64,000 nt of DNA, from positions 4,800,501 to 4,864,500 of the forward strand of contig NZ_CP157874.1 in the NCBI RefSeq assembly GCF_040214835.1, in the 5' to 3' direction. Shown here piece after piece: positions 51,222-64,000 of the stretch. The first letter of the stretch is position 1. Each line of letters starts with the position of its first letter. Both the position numbers and the translations under genes were made by a program. This DNA comes from Pseudomonas asiatica. GTDB taxonomy: Bacteria > Pseudomonadota > Gammaproteobacteria > Pseudomonadales > Pseudomonadaceae. The notes beneath the pieces were generated by a model. The model saw only the letters and a list, made by a program, of their open reading frames with translations. It ran no database searches and was not told the origin of the DNA.

Positions 51222-52293
51222 GGGCCACCTCCAGGCAGATATCGACCACGGTGCTGGTTGCGGCAGGTTTGGCCAGGCGCCGTGCGGTGCCTGCCATGAC
51301 GTTGAGTTTCTCGGGTTGCATCAGCACCTCGTTCAGGCGTTCAGCGAGCTGCGCTGCGCCAGTTGTCGCTTGTGGCATCAGGAAGGCAGCGCCTTCCCGG
51401 GCCAGATATTGGGCGTTGTGGGTCTGGTGGTCGTCGATCGCGTGGGGCAATGGAACCAGCATCGAAGGCAGGCCCGCTGCCGCCAGCTCGCTGACGGTCA
51501 GGGCGCCGGCCCGGCACACCACAATGTCGGCCCAGCCATAGGCTTGGGCCATGTCCTTGATGAAGGGCTCTACCTGAGCCTCGACGCCCGCCTCGTGATA
51601 ACGCTCGGCGGTGGCCGGCGCGTGTTGCTTGCCGGCCTGGTGGAATACCTCTGGCCGCAGTGCAGCGGGCACTTCGGACAGGGCCTTAGGCAACAATTTG
51701 TTCAATGGTTCCGCACCCAGGCTGCCGCCCATCACCAGCAGGCGCGCACGGCGCTCGGCCAGGGGCGCGCGCAGGGCGTCCATGAACAGTTCCGGGCGCA
51801 CCGGGTTGCCGGTGGTGCGCAGTTTGTCGCTGGCGGCGAAGGTGGCCGGGAAGGCTTCGCAAACACGCGCAGCCAGCGGCAGCAGCAGGCGGTTGGTGGT
51901 ACCGGCGCGGGCATTCTGCTCGTGGATCACCAGCGGTACGCCGCACAGGCGTGCAGCCACGCCGCCGGGGCCGGTCACATAACCACCGAAGCCGACCACG
52001 CATACCGGCTTGAGCTCACGCACGATACGCCGCGCCTGCAGCACGGCCTTGACCAGGGTGAACGGTGCCTTGAGCAACGACAGCTTGCTCTTGCCGCGCA
52101 GGCCACTGACCTGGATCAGGTGCAGCGGCAGGCCGGCCTGGGGCACCAGTTCGTTCTCGATACCGCGCGGGGTGCCCAGCCAGTGCACGCTGTAGCCGCG
52201 CGCCTGGAATTCACGGGCGCAGGCCAGGGCCGGGAACACGTGGCCCCCGGTGCCGCCCGCCATGATCAGTACGTTCTTGCCGTCAGCGGCCAT
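51214..52293 (-). CDS. murG: MurG glycosyltransferase (lipid II synthesis)
   Basis: A 359-residue peripheral membrane enzyme that adds GlcNAc to lipid I to give lipid II. The N-terminal G loop [15 protein letters not shown] and the C-terminal UDP-binding region [19 protein letters not shown] are family signatures. The ATG at 52293 lies inside the end of ftsW, an 11-base overlap. Confidence 0.98.
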
Positions 52294-53497
52294 GATTGGT
52301 CTCCTCGGCAAAATCGCTTTCGCTGAATTCGTGTTCCTCACTGCCCAGGTGCGTGCGGCTTTCCCACTCGATACGCAGCAACAGGCCCACACAGGCACAG
52401 CAGATCACCAGCGAACTGCCCCCGTAGCTGAGGAACGGCAGGGTCAGGCCCTTGGTCGGCAGCAGGCCGACGTTCACACCGATGTTGATCAGGAACTGGC
52501 CGATCCACAGGAAGGCCAGGCCGAAGGCAACATAAGCGGCAAAGAACTGCTTGGCTTTTTCCGCCCACAGGCCGATATACAGGGCACGTACAGTCACGAA
52601 TACGAACAGCGCGATAGTCAGCAGCGAGCCGACCACGCCGAGCTCTTCGGCCAGTACCGAGAACACGAAGTCGGTGTGCGCTTCAGGCAGGTAGAACTGC
52701 TTTTGCACGCTGTTGCCCAGGCCAACGCCCAGCCACTCGCCACGGCCGAAGGCAATCAGCGCCTGGGTCAGCTGGTAGCCCGAGCCGAACTGGTCGGACC
52801 ACGGGTCGGTAAAGGTAATCAGGCGCGCCATCCGGTAAGGCTGCGCCTGTACCAGGACGAACACTGCGACCACCGCCAACACCACCATCAGGCTGAAGCG
52901 GAACAGCCCCACCCCGCCGAGGAACAGCATGGCCGCCGCCGCGCCCATCATCACCACGGTGGCACCGAAGTCCGGCTCCATCAGCAGCAGGGCAGCCATG
53001 GGCAGCAGCACGATGAACGGCTTGAAGAAGCCCATCCAGGTTTCGCGTACCTCGGTCTGCCGGCGCACCAGGTAGCCGGCCAGGTAGACGACCACGAATA
53101 CCTTGGCAATTTCCGAAGGCTGCACGTTGAAGAAGCTGAAGCCGATCCAGCGCATGGAGCCGTTCACTTCGCGGCCGATACCCGGCACCAGCACCAGTAC
53201 CAGCAGGCCGAAGGCACCCAGCAGCATCAGGAAGCCCATGCGCTGCCAGGTGGCGATCGGTACCAGCATGGTGGCGCCACAGGCGACCAGGCCGAGGAAC
53301 ACGTACACCAGGTGGCGGAACATGTGGTAAAGCGGGTTGCCCGACTGCACCGCAGCCACTTCCGAGGACGCCGAGGTGATCATCACCAGGCCCAGGCCCA
53401 GCAATGCAAGGCAGCCGGCGAGCATCGCGAAGTCCAGGTCGATGCCACGGCCGCTGATCAGCGGCGACGGATAGGGCTTGAGGATGCCGAAGATCAT
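52283..53497 (-). CDS. ftsW: Septal peptidoglycan glycosyltransferase FtsW
   Basis: A 404-residue SEDS-family polymerase with about ten membrane helices that acts with FtsI at the septum. Typical motifs are NGSMRWIGFSFFNVQPSEIAK in the first half, and LPTKGLTLPFLSYGGSSLV near the C-terminus. The catalytic Asp/Glu is in the large extracellular loop around SGYQLTQALIAFGRGEW. Start at 53497 overlaps the murD stop by 4 bases. Confidence 0.97.
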   Translation of the reverse strand: MIFGILKPYPSPLISGRGIDLDFAMLAGCLALLGLGLVMITSASSEVAAVQSGNPLYHMFRHLVYVFLGLVACGATMLVPIATWQRMGFLMLLGAFGLLVLVLVPGIGREVNGSMRWIGFSFFNVQPSEIAKVFVVVYLAGYLVRRQTEVRETWMGFFKPFIVLLPMAALLLMEPDFGATVVMMGAAAAMLFLGGVGLFRFSLMVVLAVVAVFVLVQAQPYRMARLITFTDPWSDQFGSGYQLTQALIAFGRGEWLGVGLGNSVQKQFYLPEAHTDFVFSVLAEELGVVGSLLTIALFVFVTVRALYIGLWAEKAKQFFAAYVAFGLAFLWIGQFLINIGVNVGLLPTKGLTLPFLSYGGSSLVICCACVGLLLRIEWESRTHLGSEEHEFSESDFAEETNHGR

Positions 53498-54846
53498 GCA
53501 AGGCCTCCCGCTGCCTGGGCGAACAGGCGCCCGCGTTCTTCGAAGTTCTTGAACATGTCGAGGCTGGCGCACGCCGGCGACAGCAGCACGGCATCACCCG
53601 CCTGGGCCAGTTCGGCGCATTGCTGCACGGCGTCGTCGAGGGTCTTCACGCGGACCAGTTGCACGCCATCGCCCAGGGCTTCGGCCAGCCGCTCTGCATC
53701 ACGGCCAAGCAGTACCACGGCACGGCAGAAGCGTTTGACCGGCTCGCGCAGCGCGGCGAAGTCGGCGCCCTTGCCATCGCCACCGGCGATCAGCACCAGC
53801 TTGCCTTCGATGTCGGCACCCAGGCCTTCGATGGCGGCCAGGGCAGCACCGACGTTGGTGGCCTTGGAATCGTCGTACCAGTTAACGCCATTGCGCTCGC
53901 GCACCCACTGGCAACGGTGGGCCAGGCCGCCGAACTCGCGCAGTGCCTCGAGCATCGGTTCGAACGGCAGGCCGGCAGCATGCCCCAGGGCCAGTGCCGC
54001 CAGGGCGTTGCTCTGGTTGTGGGCGCCACGAATCTTCAGCTCACGCGCCGGCATCAGCGCCTGGAACTCGAACGCCAGGTATTTCTCGCCGTCCACTTCG
54101 CGCAGGCCGAAGGCCTTGAAGTCCGGCTGGTTCAGGCCGAAGGTCCAGCATGGGCGGCCTTCCACCGGCAGCGGCCGGCTCAGGGCGTCCTGGCGGTTGA
54201 CCACGACCTGGCGGGCACCACGGAAGATCCGGTGCTTGGCCAGGTGGTAGGCCGGCAGGCCGCTGTAGCGGTCCATGTGGTCTTCGCTGATGTTCAGCAC
54301 GGTGGCCACTTCGGCGTTGAGCTGGTCGGTGGTTTCCAGCTGGAAGCTGGACAGTTCCAGCACGTACAGCTCGACGTCATCGGCCAGCAGGTCCAGCGCC
54401 GGGGTACCGAGGTTGCCGCCCACCGCCACGCGCTTGCCCGCCTTGGCGGCCATTTCGCCGACCAGGGTGGTGACGGTGCTCTTGGCGTTGGAGCCGCTGA
54501 TGGCAATGATCGGGGCCTTGGCGTGGCGGGCGAACAGTTCGATGTCACCGGACAGCTTCACGCCACGCGCGGCCGCCTGCTGCAGGGCCGGGGTGGCCAG
54601 GGCCAGGCCGGGGCTGACGTACAGCTCGTTGGAGCGGCACAGGAAGTCCACGTCCAGTTCACCACAGCGCACTTCCACCTGCGGGTAATCACGGCGCAGG
54701 GTGTCCAGTTCCGGCGGTTGCTCGCGGGTGTCGGCGACCGCAAAGGCAATGCCCCGGCTCGCCAGGAAGCGAACCAGGGACATGCCGCTCTTGCCGAGGC
54801 CGACAACGATGCGGAATTGGTCGGAAGCGATCAGGGACACGCTCAT
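53494..54846 (-). CDS. murD: UDP-N-acetylmuramoyl-L-alanine--D-glutamate ligase
   Basis: A 450-residue Mur ligase that adds D-Glu. VVGLGKSGMSLVRFLASRG is the N-terminal UDP-binding motif, ISGSNAKSTVTTLVGEM is the ATP loop and DDSKATNVGAALAAIEG lies before the C-terminal domain. The ATP loop reads GSNAKST where most MurD have GTNGKST, a Pseudomonas feature to note. It begins on the base after the mraY stop. Confidence 0.97.
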   Translation of the reverse strand: MSVSLIASDQFRIVVGLGKSGMSLVRFLASRGIAFAVADTREQPPELDTLRRDYPQVEVRCGELDVDFLCRSNELYVSPGLALATPALQQAAARGVKLSGDIELFARHAKAPIIAISGSNAKSTVTTLVGEMAAKAGKRVAVGGNLGTPALDLLADDVELYVLELSSFQLETTDQLNAEVATVLNISEDHMDRYSGLPAYHLAKHRIFRGARQVVVNRQDALSRPLPVEGRPCWTFGLNQPDFKAFGLREVDGEKYLAFEFQALMPARELKIRGAHNQSNALAALALGHAAGLPFEPMLEALREFGGLAHRCQWVRERNGVNWYDDSKATNVGAALAAIEGLGADIEGKLVLIAGGDGKGADFAALREPVKRFCRAVVLLGRDAERLAEALGDGVQLVRVKTLDDAVQQCAELAQAGDAVLLSPACASLDMFKNFEERGRLFAQAAGGLA

Positions 54847-55929
54847 CTACCTCAGTTTCAGGGTTGCAAGGCCGACCAGCACCAGGATCACGGTGATGAT
54901 CCAGAAGCGGACGATCACCCGTGGCTCTGGCCAGCCCTTGAGTTCAAAGTGGTGGTGGATCGGCGCCATGCGGAACACGCGCTTGCCGGTCAGCTTGAAG
55001 GAGGCAACCTGGATCACCACCGACAGGGTTTCCATGACGAACACGCCGCCCATGATGAACAGCACGATTTCCTGGCGGACGATCACGGCGATGGTGCCCA
55101 GCGCGGCGCCCAGCGCCAGCGCGCCGACGTCACCCATGAATACCTGCGCCGGGTAGGTGTTGAACCACAGGAAGCCCAGGCCGGCACCGATCAGCGCGCC
55201 GCAGAACACGATCAGCTCGCCCGAGCCCGGCACGTAGGGGATCAGCAGGTATTCGGCGAACTTCACGTTGCCCGACAGGTAGCAGAAGATGCCCAGGGCA
55301 CCGCCGACCATCACCGTCGGCATGATCGCCAGGCCGTCGAGGCCGTCGGTGAGGTTGACCGCGTTGCTCGAACCGACAATGACGAAGTAGGTCAGCACGA
55401 CGAAGCCGATGCCCAGCGGAATGGTGACATCCTTGATGAACGGCAGGATCAGCGTGGTTTCGACGCTGGTCGGCGCGGTCTTGTACAGGAAGATGGCTGC
55501 AGCCAGGCCGAACACCGACTGCCAGAAGTACTTCCAGCGGCTTGGCAGGCCACGCGAGTTCTTTTCGATCACCTTGCGGTAGTCATCGACCCAGCCGATG
55601 GCACCGAATGCCAGGGTAACGATCAGCACCACCCACACGTAGCGGTTGGTCAGGTCGGCCCACAGCAGGGTGCTGACGGCGATGGCGGACAGGATCAGCG
55701 CCCCACCCATGGTCGGGGTGCCGGACTTGGACAGGTGCGATTGCGGGCCGTCGTTACGCACGGCCTGGCCGATCTGGCGGATTTGCAGGGTACGGATCAT
55801 CCACGGCCCCAGCCACAGCGCCAGGGACAACGCGGTCAGCACACCCAGAATCCCGCGCAGGGACAGGTACTGGAAGACCGCGAAGCCTTTGTGGAACTGT
55901 TGCAGATACTCGGCCAACAGCAGCAGCAT
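54847..55929 (-). CDS. mraY: Phospho-MurNAc-pentapeptide translocase MraY
   Basis: A 360-residue membrane enzyme that attaches phospho-MurNAc-pentapeptide to undecaprenyl phosphate, forming lipid I. Conserved loops [11 protein letters not shown], the Asp-rich [19 protein letters not shown] and the HHH motif in [12 protein letters not shown] are all present. About ten helices. Its ATG shares one base with the murF stop (TAATG). Confidence 0.98.
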   Translation of the reverse strand: MLLLLAEYLQQFHKGFAVFQYLSLRGILGVLTALSLALWLGPWMIRTLQIRQIGQAVRNDGPQSHLSKSGTPTMGGALILSAIAVSTLLWADLTNRYVWVVLIVTLAFGAIGWVDDYRKVIEKNSRGLPSRWKYFWQSVFGLAAAIFLYKTAPTSVETTLILPFIKDVTIPLGIGFVVLTYFVIVGSSNAVNLTDGLDGLAIMPTVMVGGALGIFCYLSGNVKFAEYLLIPYVPGSGELIVFCGALIGAGLGFLWFNTYPAQVFMGDVGALALGAALGTIAVIVRQEIVLFIMGGVFVMETLSVVIQVASFKLTGKRVFRMAPIHHHFELKGWPEPRVIVRFWIITVILVLVGLATLKLR

Positions 55930-57288
55930 TAATGTTTCTCCCCGCTGGCACCGCACAATGCCGCCACGACGTTTTCCATCGCAGCGCTGCGCGAGCCCTT
56001 GATCAAGATAGTGGTGTCGCTGGCATTCTCGGCGCCAACCGCGTCGATCAACTCAGCTTGAGTAGCGAAATGGCGGCCATTGGCGCCGAACGCCTTGACC
56101 GCGTGTGTCATGTTGGAACCCACTGCGTACAGGGCGTCGACCTTGCCACGCGCGTAGTCACCCACCTGACGGTGGCCTTCTTCCGCCCATTGCCCCAGTT
56201 CGCCGATATCTCCAAGCACCAGGACGGTGCGTCCGGAAAAGCCGGCGAGTATATCAATGGCCGCGCACATGGAGGTGGGATTTGCGTTGTAACTGTCGTC
56301 GATCACGCGCACGCCGTTCGGCGCGATCTGCGCCACGGTACGGCCCTTGACCGGCTGCACGGCAGCCAGGCCGGCGGCGATGCCGCTCAGGCTCAGACCA
56401 ACGGCATGGGCAGCGGCGGCGGCGGCCAGGGCGTTGCTGACGTTGTGCTCACCAAGCACATTGAGTTGCACGTCTACCACGTCACCAGCGCCGTGCAGCT
56501 TGAACGACGGGCAACCACGGGCATCACGACCGATGTCCGTGGCATGGAAATCGGCCTTTGCATTGCTGCGGGCGAAGCTGAAGACCTTGTGCGAGCCGGC
56601 GCGTGCCTTCCAGATATCAAAGGCCTTGTCGTCCAGGTTGAGGATGGCGATACCGCCCTCGCCCAGGCCTTCGAGGATCTCGCCCTTGGCTTCGACGATC
56701 TTTTCCGGGCCGCCGAACTCGCCAACGTGGGCGGTACCGGCGTTGTTGATGATGACCACCTGGGGCTGGGTCAGGCCGACGGTGTAGCGGATCTCGCCAA
56801 TGCGCGAGGCGCCCAGTTCGATCACCGCGGCACTGTGCTCGGGGGCGATCTCCAGCAGGGTCAGCGGCGCGCCGAGGTCGTTGTTCAGGTTGCCGCGGGT
56901 GGCGTGCACCAAGCCACGGGTGCGCAGGATGCTGGCGAGCATCTCCTTGACCGTGGTCTTGCCGCTGGAACCAGTGATGGCCACCACCGGCTTGTCGAAG
57001 GCAGCACGGTTCAGCGCGCCAAGCTGGCCGAGGGCCAGGCGGCAATCGGCGACCAGCAGCTGCGGCAGATCGACATCGGCTACTTCACGCTCGACCAGGG
57101 CCGCGACAGCGCCCTTGGCCTTCACATCGGCCAGGTAGTCGTGGCCATCGAAGCGCGGGCCGGCCAGGGCGACGAACAGTTGCCCGGCGCCAACACTGCG
57201 GCTGTCGATGCTGACGCCGGTGAAGGTGGCGTCGGCACCGATTTGTTGACCACTCAGTGCTGTGGTCAGCTGGCTGAGTGACATCGGC

Positions 57289-57296
<8 letters not shown>
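55929..57296 (-). CDS. murF: UDP-MurNAc-tripeptide--D-Ala-D-Ala ligase
   Basis: A 455-residue Mur ligase that completes the pentapeptide by adding D-Ala-D-Ala. The ATP loop is [18 protein letters not shown] near residue 112 and [16 protein letters not shown] is the MurF-specific motif. ATG at 57296 gives [14 protein letters not shown]; the Met at codon 5 is a second option. It overlaps murE by 8 bases. Confidence 0.97.
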
Positions 57297-60807
<3,511 letters not shown>

Positions 60808-60811
<4 letters not shown>

Positions 60812-61755
60812 CGCAGCTTCTCCGCCACCCGCATCACGGCGCTGCGCGCCCGCGGGTTGGCCTTGAGCTCGGCTTCGGAGGCGAACTGGGCCTTGCCGAT
60901 GAGCTTGATTTTCGGCTCGAAGGCCTTGTGCTGAACCGGCAGGTTGCGTGGCAGGTTGTCGGCCTCGCCCTTGACCAGCTTGCGCATGAACAGCTTGACG
61001 ATACGGTCTTCCAGCGAGTGGAAACTGATGACTGCCAGGCGCCCGCCAACTTCCAGCGCTTCGAGCGCTGCCTCAAGACCGGTCTCAAGGTCGCCCAGTT
61101 CGTTGTTGACATGGATGCGCAGGCCCTGGAAGGCACGGGTAGCCGGGTTCTTGCCCTTTTCCCAAGCCGGGTTGGCCACCTTGAGCACTTCCGCCAGGTC
61201 GGCGGTACGGGTGAACGGCTGCTTTTCGCGACGCTCCACCACAGCACGCGCCATGCGCCCGGCAAAGCGCTCCTCGCCGTATTCCTTGAATACGCGGGCG
61301 ATCTCTTCCACCGGCGCAGTGGCGATGAACTCGGCGGCGCTGATGCCCTGGTCCGGGTTCATGCGCATGTCCAGCGGGCCATCATTGAGGAAGCTGAAGC
61401 CACGCTCGGGGTCATCCAGCTGCGGCGAGGAAACGCCCAGGTCCAGCAATACGCCACTGACCTTGCCATCCAGGCCGCGCTCGGCCACTTCCGCGCCCAG
61501 CTCGGCAAAGCTGCGCTGCACAATGACAAAGCGGCCGTCTTCGGCCGCCAGCGCTTGCCCCGTGGCAATCGCCTGTGGATCTTTGTCGAAACCCAGCAAC
61601 CGCCCTTGCGGCCCGAGCTTGCTGAGAATCAGCCGGCTGTGCCCGCCACGGCCGAAAGTGCCGTCCAGATAGCAACCGTCGGCGCGCAAGGCCAATGCCT
61701 CGACAGCTTCGTCGAGCAGGACGGTAATGTGGTTGAAGCCGCTATCTATGGTCAC
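60808..61755 (-). CDS. rsmH: 16S rRNA (cytosine1402-N4)-methyltransferase
   Basis: A 315-residue SAM-dependent enzyme, formerly MraW, that methylates C1402 of 16S rRNA together with RsmI. Motif I is [16 protein letters not shown] near residue 29 and [21 protein letters not shown] follows. Start is GTG at 61755, overlapping the mraZ stop as GTGA. The partner gene rsmI lies about 1.2 kb away on the same strand. Confidence 0.98.
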
Positions 61756-62207
61756 AGGATCAGGTCACGCAATTCGTCGGGCATGGCGCCCGGTTGTTGA
61801 ATAGCTGCAAGGTCGGCTGCCGAAACCGCGTTCCAGGCATCGTCATCCCACAGCTGGAATTTGTTCAGTTGCCCCACCAGCATCGCCTTCTTGTCGAGCT
61901 TGGCGTACTCACGCAGACGGGGCGGTACCAGGAAACGCCCGCTGCCATCGAGCTCCAGGTCAACCGCATTACCGATCAGCAAACGCTGCAGGCGGCGGTT
62001 TTCCTCACGCAACGATGGCAAGGCACGCAACTTGGCTTCTATCTGTTCCCACTCATCGAGGGGATAAACACACAAGCAGGGGTCAACCGCGTCGATGGTC
62101 ACGATCAGTTGACCATTGCAACGCGAATCGAGCTCGTCACGGTACCGGCTCGGCATGGCGAGACGGCCCTTGGCATCGAGGCTGACGGCGTTGGCTCCGC
62201 GGAACAC
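61752..62207 (-). CDS. mraZ: Transcriptional regulator MraZ
   Basis: A 151-residue protein of two AbrB-like SpoVT domains, each carrying the DxxxR-type motif ([17 protein letters not shown] and [16 protein letters not shown]). It forms ring oligomers and represses or modulates the division cluster by binding repeats in its own promoter. The start is GTG at 62207, giving the conserved [14 protein letters not shown]; longer in-frame starts are not conserved. Confidence 0.96.
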   Translation of the reverse strand: MFRGANAVSLDAKGRLAMPSRYRDELDSRCNGQLIVTIDAVDPCLCVYPLDEWEQIEAKLRALPSLREENRRLQRLLIGNAVDLELDGSGRFLVPPRLREYAKLDKKAMLVGQLNKFQLWDDDAWNAVSAADLAAIQQPGAMPDELRDLIL

Positions 62208-62250
62208 GGCTGCGATTCCCCACAATGTTAGCTTTTTTGTGCCAGAAAAC

Positions 62251-62276
62251 CCACTTCATCCCACTTTCTGCCACTT
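62251..62276. promoter_or_regulatory. MraZ box array
   Basis: CCACTT recurs at 62251, 62261 and 62271, an exact 10-base period. On the minus strand this is GTGG(C/G) separated by five bases, resembling the TGGGN-N5 repeats that E. coli MraZ binds. It overlaps the predicted transcription start. Confidence 0.7.
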
Positions 62277-62282
62277 GCGCAC

Positions 62283-62312
62283 ACTATAGGAATCCGCCCG
62301 CAGCACCGTCAA
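62283..62312 (-). promoter_or_regulatory. Sigma-70-like promoter of the division cluster
   Basis: On the minus strand TTGACG (62312-62307) and TATAGT (62288-62283) are separated by 18 bases. Transcription would start near 62276, inside the MraZ repeats. Confidence 0.72.
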
Positions 62313-62320
62313 GGCACGTT

Positions 62321-62518
62321 CGGAAGGAAAAGCCTTACAGGACCGAGATTTAGCGCAATAAAGGAATGCGGAAGGACTACCGAGGAGAAAAAAACACGAG
62401 AAAAATCAAACCCACGCAGGCGAATGGAGTTCGAAGTTAAAGTGATTTATTAAGAGTAAGATTTTTTCGGTATTACCAGAGGGCATCTGCTATCGAATAA
62501 AGCAGGGAGGGAAAGGTG
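62321..62518. other. AT-rich spacer between mraZ promoter and rnpB
   Basis: About 200 bases visibly richer in A and T than the rest of the window, with A- and T-runs near 62390 and 62460. No reading frame longer than about 30 codons and no stable hairpin are seen. Confidence 0.6.
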
Positions 62519-62876
62519 GAGAGTCGATCTGTAAGCCGGGTTTTGTCGAGGACAGTCATTCCTCTACGACGGCCATCGCTGGACGCCTCTAGCAACCTAC
62601 CCGGTTCCGACGCGGGCCACGCCTGATGGAACCCTATTTGGTCTTGCTCCGAGTGGGGTTTACCTAGCCACGAACTGTTGCCAGCCGTGCGGTGCGCTCT
62701 TACCGCACCTTTTCACCCTTACCGGCACCGAAGTGCTTAGGCGGTTATTTTCTGTGGCACTTTCCGTAGGCTCGCGCCTCCCAGGCGTTACCTGGCACTC
62801 TGCCCTATGGAGCCCGGACTTTCCTCCCCCTGCTGTTGCGGAACAAAAGCAGGCAGCGACTGTCCGATCGACTCTC
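62519..62876 (-). ncRNA. rnpB: RNase P RNA component, class A
   Basis: About 358 bases. On the minus strand the RNA starts AGAGTCGATCGGACAGTCGC and ends with CCGGCTTACAGATCGACTC, so both ends of the P1 helix and the CRI/CRV conserved cores are present (GGGTTCCATCAGG and AGGGTGAAAAGGTGCGG can be read). It matures tRNA 5' ends with the RnpA protein. Exact ends are estimates within a few bases. Confidence 0.95.
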
Positions 62877-62942
62877 CGCCGCCAAGATTAACGGCACGCG
62901 CGCCCGAGAACAAGCAATACCGACATCTATATCAATTTGCCA

Positions 62943-63818
62943 CTACTCGGCTTTCTGCTTATCCAGGGCCAGTTGATACAGCAGGTTCTTGCGCACCCCG
63001 GTAATTTCCGCGGCCAGCGCCGCCGCACGCTTGAGTGGCAACTCGGCCAGCAGCAGGTCGAGCACCCGCTGCGCCTCGGCACTGATCGCCTGCTCGCCCT
63101 CCGGCGCACTCCAGCCACCGACCAGCACCACGCACTCACCGCGCTGCTGGTTGCTGTCGCCGGCAACGAACGCGCGCAGCTCGGCCAGGGGCAGGCCCTT
63201 GAGGGTCTCGAAGGTCTTGGTCAGCTCGCGCGCCAAAAGCGCCGGGCGCTCGCCACCGAACACCGCCTCCATGTCCTCGAGGCATTCCAGGATACGGTGC
63301 GGGGCCTCATAGAAGATCAGCGTGCGCGGCTCTTCCTTTACCTGCTCCAGGCGCGCCCGGCGCCCCGCTGCCTTGGCCGGCAGGAAGCCTTCGAAGATGA
63401 AGCGGTCCGAAGGCAGGCCGGCCGCCGACAGCGCGGCGATCAGAGCGCAGGCGCCCGGCACCGGCACCACGTTCACACCCGCAGCCCGCGCCTGGCGCAC
63501 CAGGTGGTACCCCGGATCGGAAATCAGCGGCGTGCCGGCATCGGAGACCAACGCCACATTCTCACCCGCCAGCAGCTTGGTGAGAAAACGCCCGCCCTCG
63601 TCACGCTCGTTGTGCTCATGGCAGGCCGCCAGCGGCGTGTCGATGCCGAAGTGCTGCAGCAGGCGGATCGAATGACGGGTATCTTCCGCCGCGATCAGGG
63701 CCACGTCCGCCAGCACCTTCAGCGCCCGGGCGCTCATGTCGTCGAGGTTGCCGATGGGAGTCGCGACCACATACAGCGTCCCCACGGTGGATTTCGAAGC
63801 CCCTGCCACATCAGTCAC
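62943..63818 (-). CDS. rsmI: 16S rRNA (cytidine1402-2'-O)-methyltransferase
   Basis: A 291-residue SAM-dependent enzyme of the tetrapyrrole-methylase fold that methylates the 2'-O of C1402, the same residue as RsmH. Signatures are [38 protein letters not shown] and [19 protein letters not shown]. The GTG at 63818 gives [10 protein letters not shown] and lies 8 bases after AGG; a GTG 9 bases upstream has no useful ribosome-binding site. It lies upstream of rnpB on the same strand. Confidence 0.96.
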   Translation of the reverse strand: MTDVAGASKSTVGTLYVVATPIGNLDDMSARALKVLADVALIAAEDTRHSIRLLQHFGIDTPLAACHEHNERDEGGRFLTKLLAGENVALVSDAGTPLISDPGYHLVRQARAAGVNVVPVPGACALIAALSAAGLPSDRFIFEGFLPAKAAGRRARLEQVKEEPRTLIFYEAPHRILECLEDMEAVFGGERPALLARELTKTFETLKGLPLAELRAFVAGDSNQQRGECVVLVGGWSAPEGEQAISAEAQRVLDLLLAELPLKRAAALAAEITGVRKNLLYQLALDKQKAE

Positions 63819-64000
63819 TGCGCACACCTGTCGTTCGGATCAAAGGCGCCATTGTAGCCCGAGCGCCTGCAACAGGGCGCAAAGAACTTCGCCGACGACC
63901 GATGACAGGCCTCCTATAGTGAAGGATCGACACGGCAACATCGCGCCCCGGCCAGCGCTTGGGTACAATTGCCGGCCACCTTGATCGAGTAACAGGACCT
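63819..64000. other. Divergent promoter region at the right edge
   Basis: No gene is visible. CTATAGT at 63913-63919 and TACAAT at 63963-63968 could be -10 boxes for a plus-strand gene. AACAGGA at the end looks like a ribosome-binding site, so a gene probably starts just beyond the window. In Pseudomonas the neighbour here is usually the LpoA-type lipoprotein gene. Confidence 0.4.

Noticed and set aside
62321..62518. AT-rich block considered as an insertion-sequence remnant or phage attachment site
   Set aside because: No terminal inverted repeats, target duplication or transposase fragment can be seen.

Overview
This 64 kb window is core chromosome of a fluorescent Pseudomonas, most probably of the P. 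putida group. Three things point there: high-GC coding sequence throughout, a gene order that closely follows the P. aeruginosa PA4363-PA4422 segment, and fifteen doublets of P. putida-type REP palindromes in the intergenic gaps. I see no prophage, insertion sequence, CRISPR array, tRNA or rRNA operon.

Left third (1-23,700): accessory metabolism, stress and envelope genes. These are a partial ACP phosphodiesterase (acpH), a small ArsR-type regulator with an Old Yellow Enzyme (xenB-like), a membrane-anchored coiled-coil protein and an extended SDR. The divergent argP/argO pair, sodB and the c-di-GMP phosphodiesterase bifA follow. Next come an iron-linked set (two imelysin-type lipoproteins, a di-haem oxidoreductase and a DUF1513 protein) and the MexVW-type RND pump. 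The section ends with colRS, a methyltransferase-inaA pair and a PAP2 phosphatase. Two sequences matching the published ColR-binding consensus precede the methyltransferase-inaA pair and the PAP2 gene.

Middle (23,700-44,400): groES-groEL behind a sigma-32-like promoter, fxsA, hugZ, a DUF481 protein, an alkyltransferase-like protein, ampG, an MFS exporter, an MscS channel and yajQ. Then come panE, an orphan sensor kinase, a PduO-type adenosyltransferase, a Nudix-TenI fusion, a GST, argJ, secA and dciA. Most gaps here hold a REP doublet.

Right third (44,400-62,300): the complete division and cell wall cluster on the minus strand, in the order mraZ-rsmH-ftsL-ftsI-murE-murF-mraY-murD-ftsW-murG-murC-ddlB-ftsQ-ftsA-ftsZ, then lpxC. 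Genes from mraZ to murC mostly overlap by 1 to 11 bases, as expected for translational coupling. A sigma-70-like promoter and three 10-bp-spaced repeats resembling MraZ boxes sit upstream of mraZ. This block contains no REP element. Beyond it are the RNase P RNA gene (rnpB, minus strand) and rsmI.

The strongest non-coding signals are the two ColR boxes, a near-identical 14-mer in the promoters of two iron-linked genes, the MraZ repeats, an 11-bp inverted repeat upstream of bifA, and a terminator-like hairpin in the yajQ leader. I did not find a clearly undescribed multigene system.
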